Under the pieces are notes generated by a model. It was not told the DNA's origin and made no database searches. It saw only the letters and a list, made by a program, of their open reading frames with translations. Source: Diacronema lutheri (taxonomy: Eukaryota; Haptophyta; Pavlovophyceae; Pavlovales; Pavlovaceae). Taken from it: a stretch of 64,000 bases of DNA. Below, one piece after another: positions 33,674-44,770 of this stretch. The stretch is from contig JAGTXO010000009.1 of the NCBI GenBank assembly GCA_019448385.1, positions 992,001 through 1,056,000 on the forward strand, given 5' to 3'. How positions within the stretch are numbered: the first letter of the stretch is position 1; each line of letters starts with the position of its first letter. A program made the translations under genes and the position numbers.

Positions 33674-36600
33674 ATGGCCAATCTTGGCCTCGCCGCGGTG
33701 CTACGAGCTGCACTGCCGGATGCGGATGACACGCGGCTGCACGCGCTCGGGCGCTTTTTGGCCAACGCCGCCACGGCTGGCCAGACGCCGCTCCACCGCT
33801 TGTTCGATGTCGCCGGCGCCGGCGCGCCGGACGCGCCGACGCTCGTGCCGGCCGAGCTGACGACCGTCGTGCGCGCGCTCCTCAACGCGCAGCCCGACGC
33901 CGCGCGCAAAGCGGACGGCGACGGGCGGCTGCCCGTGCATGCGTTCTGCGTCAGCCAGTCGATGTTGCCCGTCGACGCGTTTGTGAGTGTGCTGCGCGCT
34001 CTCCTCGACGCTTACCCGGGCAGCGTAGGGTCGCGCGATCGGGACGGCCAGCTGCCGCTGCACGTGCTGTGCAAGCAGGCGCACGTGCCGTGCATCGTCG
34101 GCGCGCTGCCGCTGCTGCTCGCACAGCTGCGCGACGACAAGCCCGACTCGCCGGTCACGCTGCCCGGCGACCGCAATCCGCTGCACTTGCTCATTTCACG
34201 CGCTCCCGAGATCCAGCTCGGCACGTACCGCGCCATGCTCGCGGCCGCGCCGCGGCAGGCGTCCGAGGTTGACGAGCACGGGTGAACCCCGCTGCACGCG
34301 CTGCTGCTACGACGCACCACTTTTCCCGCGCCGCTCGCCAAGGCGCTCGTCGACGCGCTGGTCGCCGCGGCGCCGGCCGTCGTTCACGCATCAGACGACG
34401 AGGGCTGCTTGCCGCTTCACATTTGGGCGCGCATCCCGCTCAGCTCCCTTTTGCCCAAGCTGCTCACACGCAAGGCGGCGCAGCACGTGGACGCGCGGCC
34501 CGCGAAATGCCAACTGCCACTGCACGTCTTCTGCCAGCACGCCCACGCCCCGTTCCACTCGGAGCTGACCCAGCTGATCGAAGCGTACCCCGACGCCACC
34601 ACCCGGCTCGACGCACAGGGCTGCACGCCGCTCGCGCTCGCGTGCGCGCGCGCGCACGTCGTTTCGGCCACGCTGGCCACGCTGATTGACAAAGGCAGGG
34701 GCGCTGCGAGCATGCCTGCTGGCAACGGCAACTTCCCTCTGCACTCGCTCTGCGCCTCGCCCGCTCGGTCGAGCAAGATGCCGAAGGCCTTCGTGGACGT
34801 GCTGCTCGAGCTCCTCCGCGCGGCGCCGGTCGTCGCGTTCCACGCCGTGGACCGCGGATCCGGCGCGGTCACGCCGTTTGCCATCCTCACGTCGATCGGC
34901 CAAGCGAATGTTGGCGGCTCTGGCGATGTGGTGAGCGCGTACCGCGCTGCAGTCCTCGAGCTGCTCCCTACGTTGACGCCCGTCGAGCCCGTGCGCGTCA
35001 CGCTCCGACGGCGCAACGTCCCGCCGCACGCAACTCCGAGCGCGGCCAAGCGCCCAGCGGTGGCGCTCGATTCGAAGAGCGCGGGCGCTGCGACCGCGCG
35101 CACGCCAAGCGCTGCGGCCGCCGGCGCGGCGCCAAGTGCGGCGGGCGGCCAGGCACCTTCGAGCGAGACGGTCGATCTCGTGACGCCGCTCTCGTCGCCG
35201 CTTGCGACGACAGCGTGCGAGCTGCAGCGGATAACGGACGGTGGCAAGTGGACGACGATCTCGGGCGCGACGCACACGCTGGTGCGCAATAGCGCACGGC
35301 GCGCGACGGCGTCGCGCTGCGTGACGCAGCTCACGGCCTGCGCGCGTGCGACTGCGACCGTTCCGCGCTGTGCCCGTGGCCTGGCCCGGAGCGCACTGCG
35401 CCGCGCCGATGCATGCGCCGACGTGCGCGCCCGCGTCGTCCCATCCGCGCGTTTTGCAGGGGGCGGGCGTGCACTACTTTCGCTACCGCTTCGTCGACGA
35501 GACGCGCATCGCCACCGGCTGGTCGCCGACATCGCCCCCGCTTACGATTGGTGGCGCGGGCGCCGCGGCGGAGGGCACGCGGCTCGCAGGCGCTGGCAAG
35601 GCGAAGGCGAAGGCGGCGGCTTGCTCGTCGACCACGCCCGGCGCGAGCAGCGCAATGGCGGGATCGCCGATGCGCGTGCCCACGGCGGCCGGCAAAGGCG
35701 CCGCGGCCGCGCCAACCACGCCGACCGCAAAAGGCAAGCGCCCAGCTGCAGAAAGCACACCGAAAGCCTCGGCGGACAAGCGCCGCGCCGTTGCGCCGAC
35801 GCTCTCGAGCACACCTAAAGCCTCGATTGCGCCCTCTTCCAAATTGGCCGCTGAGCGGCCGAGTGCAGAGGGCAAGCGCGCCAGCGCGAGCATCGCGCCC
35901 GCAGGCGATGCAGTCAAGCGCTCGCGCGGCGGTGCGCCCGCTGACGTGCGCGAAGTGCACGGGCGCGGCGCCGTTGCGACGGCGCTGTGGCTGAGCCCGG
36001 GCGAGCGCGTGCGCGTGCGCGCGGACGGGCGGAACGGCGCCGTCATCGCTTTGCCGGAGAAGGGCGCTGCCGATCGGCGTTACGTCGTACGACTCGACGC
36101 GCCAACCGCTGCTGAGGACCTCGGTGCGCGCGAGCAGCGCTTTGCGGACGACGCTCTCGAGGTCGAGCAAGACGGCGCGCGCCCGCTCTCGCGTTTTGCA
36201 CGCCAGTGCGCTACGCCCGATGCGCGCGCAAGCGCAGAGCTGGTCGCGCCCGGCGCGCGGCTTTCGAGCGCTGTCGTGCTTGTCGCCAAGACGGCCGTCG
36301 AGCTCGCCTCGGCCTTCGCCAACCGCGCTGCGACGCTGAGCGGGCTGCTCGAGCTCAACGTCGCGGGCGTCATCCTCGGCCCGCTCGTCGACAAGATTGG
36401 CACGCTCACGTCCCTCCAGCTCCTGCGCGCGGACGGTTGCGGCCTGCGCGAGCTGCCGACCGGCATCTTGGCGCTCCGACAGCTGCGTCTGCTCTCGCTC
36501 GCGCACAATCAGCTGCGCGAGCTGCCGCGCGAGCTCGGCAATCTGCAGAACCTCGCCTTCTTGCTCGTCGACGGCAATTCTGAGTTGCGCGAGCTGCCGA

Positions 36601-39600
36601 TCGATGCGCTCAAGGAGCTGCTGCAATGGAGCGCACGCGGGTGCGCTCTCACGCAGATCCCGTCCGCGCGGAGCGCGCGCAAGCTCAAGTCGATCAGCAT
36701 CGAGCGCAATCTGATCACCGTGCTCGTCGACGGCGGGCCTACTATTTCACCCATAACGTGCCTCAACGCCGCGCACAACAGTCTCGCGCGCCTGCCCAAC
36801 TCGATCAGCGTGGCGTTTGCCGCCGTCTCGAAGCTCGCGCTCGGCTGCAACTCGCTCTGCTCGCTGCCCGAGTCCTTTGCGCTGCTGCCGCTCGTCGAGC
36901 TCGACCTGAGTTACAACCGCTTCACCGTGCTCCCGCCCGCCATCTGCTCCCTGCGCAACCTCGAGCATCTCGATATGACAGGAAACCTCGTCGAACGCGT
37001 CCCGGACGAAGTGCGCGGCCTCCGCGCGCTGCAGGCCCTCTGGCTTTCGGACAACAAGCTTACGCACGTCGACGTGGACGCGCTCCTCAGCCTCGATGCG
37101 CTCGACCATCTCGGCCTCGCGACGGAGCTTGGCGGCGAAGAGAGCAACGGCGCGTTGGATGCGCAGCTCATCGCCCTCTCGCGCACCACGTCTGGCGCGG
37201 CGCTACGCGCGGCGCTCGCTGCGTGGCTCGAAGGCAGCCGCGTGGACGACGCGAGCGCATTGGCGCACCCCGATCTGAAGGCCATTTTCGACGAGCACCA
37301 CCGGCTGACCGGAAAGGACGACCTGTCGGGCCTGGAGAGCATCGTCGCTTCCCGCTTTGATGCGCTACCCGCCTTCATCGGCAAGCTGTCGGAGCTGCGC
37401 CGCCTCGAGCTCTCCTTCCTCGCAGGCGGCTGCAAGACGCTGCCCGACTCGTGGAGAGGGCTGAGCAGTCTGCGGACGCTCTCGCTGAGCGGCGAGCCGA
37501 CGGGCGGCCTCGAGGCGAGGCGTCGTGGGCCTCTGAGCGGCGGGCTGCCTCCATGGATCGGTTCGATGGCATCGCTCCTCCACGGTGCGCGCGCGGCGTC
37601 GTGTGAGGCGTCGGGCGGGCCGTTGCGCGAGCTGGCGCGTGAGGCGACACGGGGGGCGTCGGGCTCTGCGCGCGCGGGTTCACGCGTGCGCCCGGCGCCT
37701 CGCTCGCGCCCCGCGCCTTGCGGCGTGGCGCGCAGTCAAGCTCACCAACAGTGCGCTGACGAGCGTGCCCGACGAGCTGTGCGGCCGCCAGCTCGTGACG
37801 CTCGATCTGTCGCACAATCTGCTCGAGGCCGTACCCAAGGCGCTCGGCCAACTGTCCGCGCTCACCCAGCTGTTGCTCGCTGGCAATTTGCTGACGGAAG
37901 TCAAGCTGAGCGACGAGAGCGACGAAGGCCCGGCGGATGTTGACGGCGGCTGCGCTGCGGAGTTTGCGAAGTTCGACTTCGCCAACTTGCGCGAGCTCGA
38001 TTTGCGGTACAACCGGATCGCGAGGAGCGCCGGACTGCGCGACCTGCTGGGGCTCGGCCCAGCCGTTGAGGTGCGCTTCGAACCGCAGACCGTGCCGAGC
38101 GGAGTGGCGATCGAGCTGGGGTTGTCAGCCGCCGTCGAGAGCGTGCCGCGCGATGGTGGCCGGCTGCTTCGTGAAATGATCCGCGAGAGGATCGACGAGG
38201 TGGACGACGAGGACGTGGACGACATGACATCCGAGGCCGATGATTCCACCAAGGCGGACATCGAAGAAGCAACGCGCCGCATTGTCATGCGGCTGGCAAA
38301 GAAGGACCCGCTCACTCCGCCAATCAGCGAGATCATCTCGCTCACGGATGCGCACCCGACCGCTGCGCCGAGCCACCGCCCGCATGCCAAGCAGCACGAG
38401 GTGGGCGGCCGGCTGTTCGACATGATCGAGCGCGCTCTGCTCGACGCGCTGCGGACGAAGGAGGGCCCACCCGTGCAATCCCTCGGCGACGCATTCGACG
38501 ACTTTGAGCTCGTCGTCGCCGTGCCTGAGCTCAATTCGCTTTACTTCCAGACGGCTGACCGCCTCGAGTGCTTTGCGCGCCACTACCTCGCCACGCGTGG
38601 GCGGCACTTCTGGTCGAGGGCATTGGATGGCGTGCAGGACGAGGCGCAGGCAAAGGTGCTGCCGCACGATGCCATCTTCAAGGTGCGTTTCCGCCGTGTG
38701 CGTGTGCGACAGGCTCCGCGCTCCGCGGCGCGCGAGAGCGCACAGCGCCGCCGCAATCGATGCAAAGCCTGGCTTCGATTGCGGCGGAGCAGAGGCTCGT
38801 TCTGCGGGACGAGTTTTGCCCAGAGCTGATGTGAGCAAAGTGGAGCCAGCCTCTGATCTTGCTCGCGCGCGCGCTTCGCTCACGTCCGCTGCGAGAAAGC
38901 CCGACCCGCGACTCACGTGCCCCCCATCCCCCTTCCTTTGGCGCCCGCCATGCAGATCGCCAACAGCGAGGTGGGCGCCAAGCCCTTCGAGAGCGTACGG
39001 CTGCGGATGCAGGCAAGTGCGCATCGTTGCGAGCGACCCGCCTTTGTACCCGTCGCGCGCGCCGCGTGCGGCGTGGGCGTGGCGCACGCGCTGGCGCGGG
39101 CCGCGGGCTTGCCGGTGCTCCCTATAACTCGTCCCAAGCCGTTGCGCGAGCTGTGCGTTTTCACACCGCGCATCGCGCCGGCTTGGCCCACACTGCGCAG
39201 GCGCACCCTAACACGCTCTTTTTGGTCGTGCACGACGAAGCGCACTGGCAAGCCACCGACGCGAACAAGAACAAGTACGTTAATGACCCCGTGCTCGTCA
39301 ACGCCGCCAACGTGGTCGTGCTCTGCGTCTCGGCCACGCCGTACAACTTGTGCACGCACAATTCGCGCATCCCCGACGCGCACGTCACCACGTGGGTGAG
39401 CGCAGACTCGGACGAGCCAAGCCGTTACTACGGCCTTCGCGAGTACATCGACGCGACCAACCAGTTGGCCAGCGACCTCCTGCAGCAGCCCGCGGCTACG
39501 TTCGTCCCGCTCAAGCCAGGGACCATCTTCAGCGGCAAGGGCAGCGATAGGCATGACCTGTTCGAAGAGAACGTCGAGAGGCATTACAAGGCGCTGCGCC

Positions 39601-42600
39601 GCGAGCAGAAGGGCGCGCAGGTGGCCGACAAACGCAGCAACGTTGCGGGCCGGTAGGCGCGCACGCGCACCCTCGTCGAGGTCCCCGAGTTTTGAGCAGC
39701 GGCAGCCCTGGCCCAGCCCTGCACTCATGCGCTCACGGCGCGAGCGCGCAGCAGGAGCGACCGTGCTCATGCGAAGCTCCTCCCCCCCCCCCCCCCCCCC
39801 TCTCCCCCCCTTCCCCCTAACGCGGTGCCCGTGCGTGCTCGCCGCAGCGAACGCGCGAGCGCGCGCGCGAATGCGCTCGCCGAGGAGTACGCCTTGGCGC
39901 TTGCGTTCTTTGCCACTCCCGAGCCGCAGCGCGCGTCAGTCGACGCGTCCGTCTCGCGCGCGACGCAGCAGATCGTCAAGCGCCTGCTCACGCTCGACGC
40001 TGGTGCGTGTTACGGAGCGATGGTGCTGATCCGTGTGCCCACAATCTACCCGGACGGCATCGAGCTGTACGGCAAGATTGCGACCGCGTGCGTTCAGTTC
40101 GGGCTGCACAACCGCCTTGCGGTCCTCATGTGCGGCGCGCGCTCGCTGCGCGGCACGGCGCTCGCCTTTTTTTGACGCACGCGACCAGCAATTCAATGAA
40201 CTGCGCCCACGCCGTCGCGTCACGCGTGCGCGCAGGGACGCGAGCGAGCGCACGCAGGGCCGGACGCTCGGCGAATCGCTCTTTGAGCGCCACCGCGCTC
40301 TGCTTGACCTCAAGGCCAAGCGCGAGGGCACGACGGCGGAGGCGCTGCGTCAGGATCTCGTGCGCTACGAGCAGCTCGAGGGGCTGCCGTGCATTCTCAT
40401 CCTCTGCGAGAAGGGCAAGGTGCGTGCGTGCAGGACCGGCGCGCGCGCACCCATCGCGTGCGCGCTTGGTCACGCGCCGCGCTCACGCACGGACGCGCGC
40501 GCCAATCCTCGCGCCTGTCGACGCGGCAGATGGGCGACACGTTCCCGGCCTCCATGCGCTTCTACGACCTTCGAGCGAGGTGCGCGCGTCGGCAGCGGCG
40601 CCGAGCCTAGGGTCGGGCTTTCGGCCGCGCCTCGCTTACGCGCGCGCTCACTGCCGCGCTTGGCCGTGCAGGTACGGCAACGAGCTGGGCGTCATCTACC
40701 GCGCTGCTGTCGAGCAGGACCTCGGGCGTGGTTTCCGCTACACCGAGCCCTCCTCGCCGGACCGCCCGGCCGCGCACGAGCTCCCGACAATCCTCGTCGG
40801 TCCCGGCCTCTGGGCGCGCATCAACCCCAGCCGGAGCAAGCGCGACAACACGGCTGCAGCCGGCAAGCCGCTCGTGCATGGGCTGCACAGCGTTCTCCCG
40901 CCCGACGTGAAGATGTCCGCGACAAAGCGCCGCGGAAAGCACAACCGGTTCCCGCAGCTCCCAACCGACCTCTCTGTCTACCGCGAGCACTACCGTGCCG
41001 GTGCGGTTGCGCGGCACGCGCAACAGGCGAGCCACGCGGGCCAAGCGCGACGCTGAGCCGCGTCGCGCGTGCGCGGTGCTCCGCGCCCGCCTACGCCGAC
41101 GCAGACTCCAAGCACTACGATTTTGAGAATTTGACCAAGCACCCGCGCCGGTTCCTTCTGCTGGGCATGCCGCAGATCGGCAAAACGGGCGCGTACCTCG
41201 ACGCAGGTGCGTGCGCGCGTGCGCGCGCGAGCTGCAGGTTTGGCAGCGGCGAGCGTTGTGCTCTGGCTCACGTCCCTGTGGCATTCTTCGCCGCCCTACC
41301 GTGCACGTGGCCAGCTGCTCGCTTCCGCGACGAGATCTGCGCGCGCGTCTCCGCCGACGCGCAGGACAAATTCGAGGCAGGCGACGACGATGTGGAAGGC
41401 GCGACCTCGACCGAGATCTCGTGGGTAGGCATGCCCGGCTGGGACGCGCTCAGCTCGCAGGCGTTTGCGCCGCTGCGGCCGGGGTCAGACAAGTACGGCG
41501 ACGCGATTAAGGAGAGCACGTGGCAGCACTACGTTGTGGACAAAAGCTCGACGCTGCTTTCGCCTGAGCCGTTGGGGCCCAAGCCGATCAGCCGAGGCGC
41601 CGCACAGGCAAAATCGGCGGACCCGCGGCGCGTGCGCGTGCACGCGCGAGCTTACTCGTTCCGCCACTGGCGTGACAAGCTGCACGCAGACGCGCCGGGA
41701 ATGGTGCCGGACGCGCACGGCGTCGAGCCGCTCACCTTTACGATCAGCTTTGCGCAAGGCCGCTACGGCGTGTGCTCGATCGGCCCTGACCGTGAGGATC
41801 GCGAGGGGCGGCTGATCGTGCCAATCTCGCAGCGCGAGCACTTTGACGAGCAGACCGCTGACGGCCGCGTCATGCTCCGGCCGCTCGCACCGGACCGCTG
41901 CCTGCGCTTCCCCATCTTCCAGCCGTCGAGTGGCAGGGCGCGGACCGTGCGCGCTCGCCGGGGACGCGCGCGCGGCGTCCCGCCGGCCGCGCGCGTGGCT
42001 GACGCGCAATGGGGGGCGCACGTGTGCGCGCCACGCCCCCGCGTACCGCCCTCGCGCGCCGCAGGGGCTCCTCGACCTCTCGACCACGATGGAGGAGAAG
42101 GGCTACGTGCAGATCGTGTGCGTGCGCCCGTCGGAGCTCAACGAGTACCGCAAATGCTGGCCGGTGCGCCCGCGCGGCCGCGGCCGCGGCCGCAGCAGCG
42201 GGCGCGAGCAGCGGCGCTCGCGCCGAGGCTTTCGGCGCTCATTGCGTCCGCTGCTCGCCGACTGATGTCTTTGCCCGTGCTTCCAGGCGCTCATTTTCTT
42301 TGCTTTGCCTGAAGTGACGGATGCCCTTGGCGTGGGCGCGGCGCGCTTTTACGTGCAGCTCCTCGCGCTGCAGCTCTGCCCGCCGTCGTTCCCCTTCTAC
42401 GCGATGGTCGACGACACGGTCGTCATGTGGCGGGTCGTCGAGCAGCCCGGCGAACTGGCGCGCCCCACGTCCTGGTGGGGGCGCTCTCGCCGTACGCCGA
42501 GGAGGGCTTTGTCGAGCGTGCGCGCGCCGCCGCGCCGCACGTGATCGCGCGCGCCGCGTGCCGCTCGAGCGCAGCCGCCGCAGCTGACACCATGCGCCGT

Positions 42601-44636
42601 GGGCGTCCCGTGCGGCCTGCGCAGGCGAGCTGCGCAACATGGCGATGATCGGCTTCCACAAGACACACGGCATGAGCACGCCGCGCGTGGCGTTCAAGCG
42701 CGCGCATAGCTCGGCGAGCGTCGCCATCTTCAATGGCGCGCTGCTCGTGCAGTTTGAGCTTTTCTACGACCGGGACATTTTCGTGTGGGAGGATCTCGAG
42801 TTCAACATGCGCGCAAACGCTGCAGGGCAAGTGATCGTTAGCTCGTTCCGACAGATGTTCTTCAAGCTCCAGATGCGCACGGGTGGCACGCGCGACTACT
42901 CGTCACGCACACCCGCGCCCGCGCGCCTCAGAGACGGGGACCCCGATCGGCTGCTGCCGCTCCGCGAGTTGCCCGCCGACAAGGTGCGACGAGCGGCGTG
43001 CGCCCGTCTCATCGCCTCGCCCGCTCGCGCACCGCGTGCGACTGTAAACACTCGCCCTCCTCCCTCCTCCTCCAACTGCGCGCCGCAGATGGGCTTGCTG
43101 TGCAAGCGGCTCGCCGACAAGCTGCTCGAGACGCGGCGGCCTGACCTGCATCGCTTCTTCACGCACGCCCGCCACGAGGAGCTCTTCCGCGCCGGCATGG
43201 TGCGCTTCGGCCAGGACGATCTCGCCGGCGCAACGCTGCACGCGCTCTGCGAGCTCATCGACAATGGGGACGAGCACGTGACCGAGGGCGTAGTCCAGAA
43301 CCTCGCGCGCCACTTTGAGCCGCTCGGCACGATGCGCTCGGCGTGGATCATTCGCGAAATCGTCGTCCCCAAGTTGTGCGAGCTCGCCAAACAGGACGTG
43401 GTGGAGGCTGAGCTCCTCGCGCCGCTCGCCGAAGCGCGCAACCCGAAGCTCGGCCTTGTCGTGAGGGAGAGCCTCTATGGCCGCCGCTTTGTGGCCGGCG
43501 ACTATGCGCTCGGGTCCGCCAACCGCGAGTCTGCTGATCCGGCCGCTCGGGAAGGGCGAGCGCTCTTCGCGCGGTCATTGCACTGGACGAGCTTGCCCAT
43601 GATGAGCGAGCAGCTCGAGCGAGGAGAGACTGATGCGGGGCGCGAGCTCGTCGCCGATGAGGCCGAGCTGTGGCGCTGCGACGCGAATGAGCTGCGCGTC
43701 AAGTTTGCGCCCGTCACGCCAATCGTCACCATCGAGCCGGCCAGCGGCGTGGCGAACGGGCCCATCGTCATCGAGCTCGAGCTGGCGATCGACACGCTGC
43801 ACACGCCGTGCATGCTTGCCTTCTACGACCCGGGCGAAGCCCGATGGCGGCTCGCGCGCCACGCACACCTCGACGACACGCTCGCGGGGCCACTTGCGCG
43901 CTCGCGGGCGGGCGGCGGCGTTGACGGTCGCGTCACGTCGTCAGGGATGCGAAACGGGCACGAGGTGTTCATCGGCTCGGCCGAGGTCGCGCACGCCAGC
44001 GCGTGGCGATTTCTGGTGCCCTTGGTGTTCAACCCTCTCGACGCGTTCTATTCTTTGACGCGCGTGCGCATCGACGTGCATGCGCTCACCGCGGGCGCTG
44101 GCGGCAACGTCCTCGTGCACTTTGTCTTCGGCTTCCGCGGCTGCGGCGAGCTGGAGAGGACACTCGCAGAGTTGCGTGGCCACGGCTGCACGGAGCTGAC
44201 TTTGAGCAATGCCAGCATGCAGCCGCTGTCGGTCGTGTGGTTTAAGCGCATCGACATTACCATCAGCGTGGCACGAGGGGGCGCAATTTTGAGCTGCGAG
44301 AGCGGCATTTGCGTATATACGACCCTTACGGGTCGTGCGAAGCCGCAAGCGGCTCGTGCTGAGGCTGAAGATCGCCATGAAGCGTTGTTCTCAGCAGGGT
44401 GTGGCAGGCGCGCTTCGTCGCGCCACCGGCTGCGCCGCCGCGCGGCGCCGCCACGCGCGGCGCCGCGTGCGCGCGCGCGCGCACGGCGGCGGCCGCGTCC
44501 TGTGCGCCACTGCGGCTCGCCCGTGCCCGCTTCGGGCCCGGGGGCGTGGCGCGCGTGCTCGGGCTGGCCGAGCCGCCCCGCCGCAAGGTCGCCGCCGACC
44601 GGCGAGGGGCTGCGCCGTTCGCGGCTGCCGTGCTGA
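33674..44636 (+). CDS. GREB1/TAGT-like protein: ankyrin, LRR, permuted SF2 helicase, glycosyltransferase
   Basis: Modelled exons: 33674-35281, 35460-37584, 37736-38682, 38956-39012, 39201-39652, 39848-40129, 40236-40419, 40530-40579, 40672-41000, 41105-41206, 41315-41946, 42065-42163, 42287-42449, 42625-42983 and 43089-44636; phases agree throughout (2,979 codons with stop). Parts: PLH-type ankyrin-like repeats (~1-430), FnIII-like YFRYRFVDETRIATGWSPTS, LRRs (~810-1300), then helicase motifs in permuted order: VVHDEAHW and SATPYNL, MGDTFPASMRFYDLR, VEQDLGRGFRY, and only then Walker A LLLGMPQIGKTGAYL. A GT-A-like domain follows: QIVCVRPSELNEYRKCWP, FYAMVDDTVVMW (DxD), GFHKTHG, WEDLEFNMRA. This is the GREB1/TAGT layout. 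One in-frame TGA (34283-34285) replaces the Trp of HGWTPLH. Introns at 39013 and probably 42450 start with GC. A micro-exon near 38790-38830 and a split into two genes are possible. Nuclear nucleic-acid glycosylation is inferred. Confidence 0.75.
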
Positions 44637-44731
44637 CGCGACGCTGGCGCTTCGCCTCCGGCGCCGCGTCGCGTGCGGACGCGAGCGAACCTCGCGCGTT
44701 GCCGCCGGTCGTGCCGGTGCCGGCAGCGGCA

Positions 44732-44770
<39 letters not shown>

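Noticed and set aside
34282-34345. Short intron starting at GTGAAC that would remove the in-frame TGA
   Set aside because: It would delete TPLHALL, which fits the PLH repeat pattern exactly, so this stretch is coding sequence rather than intron.
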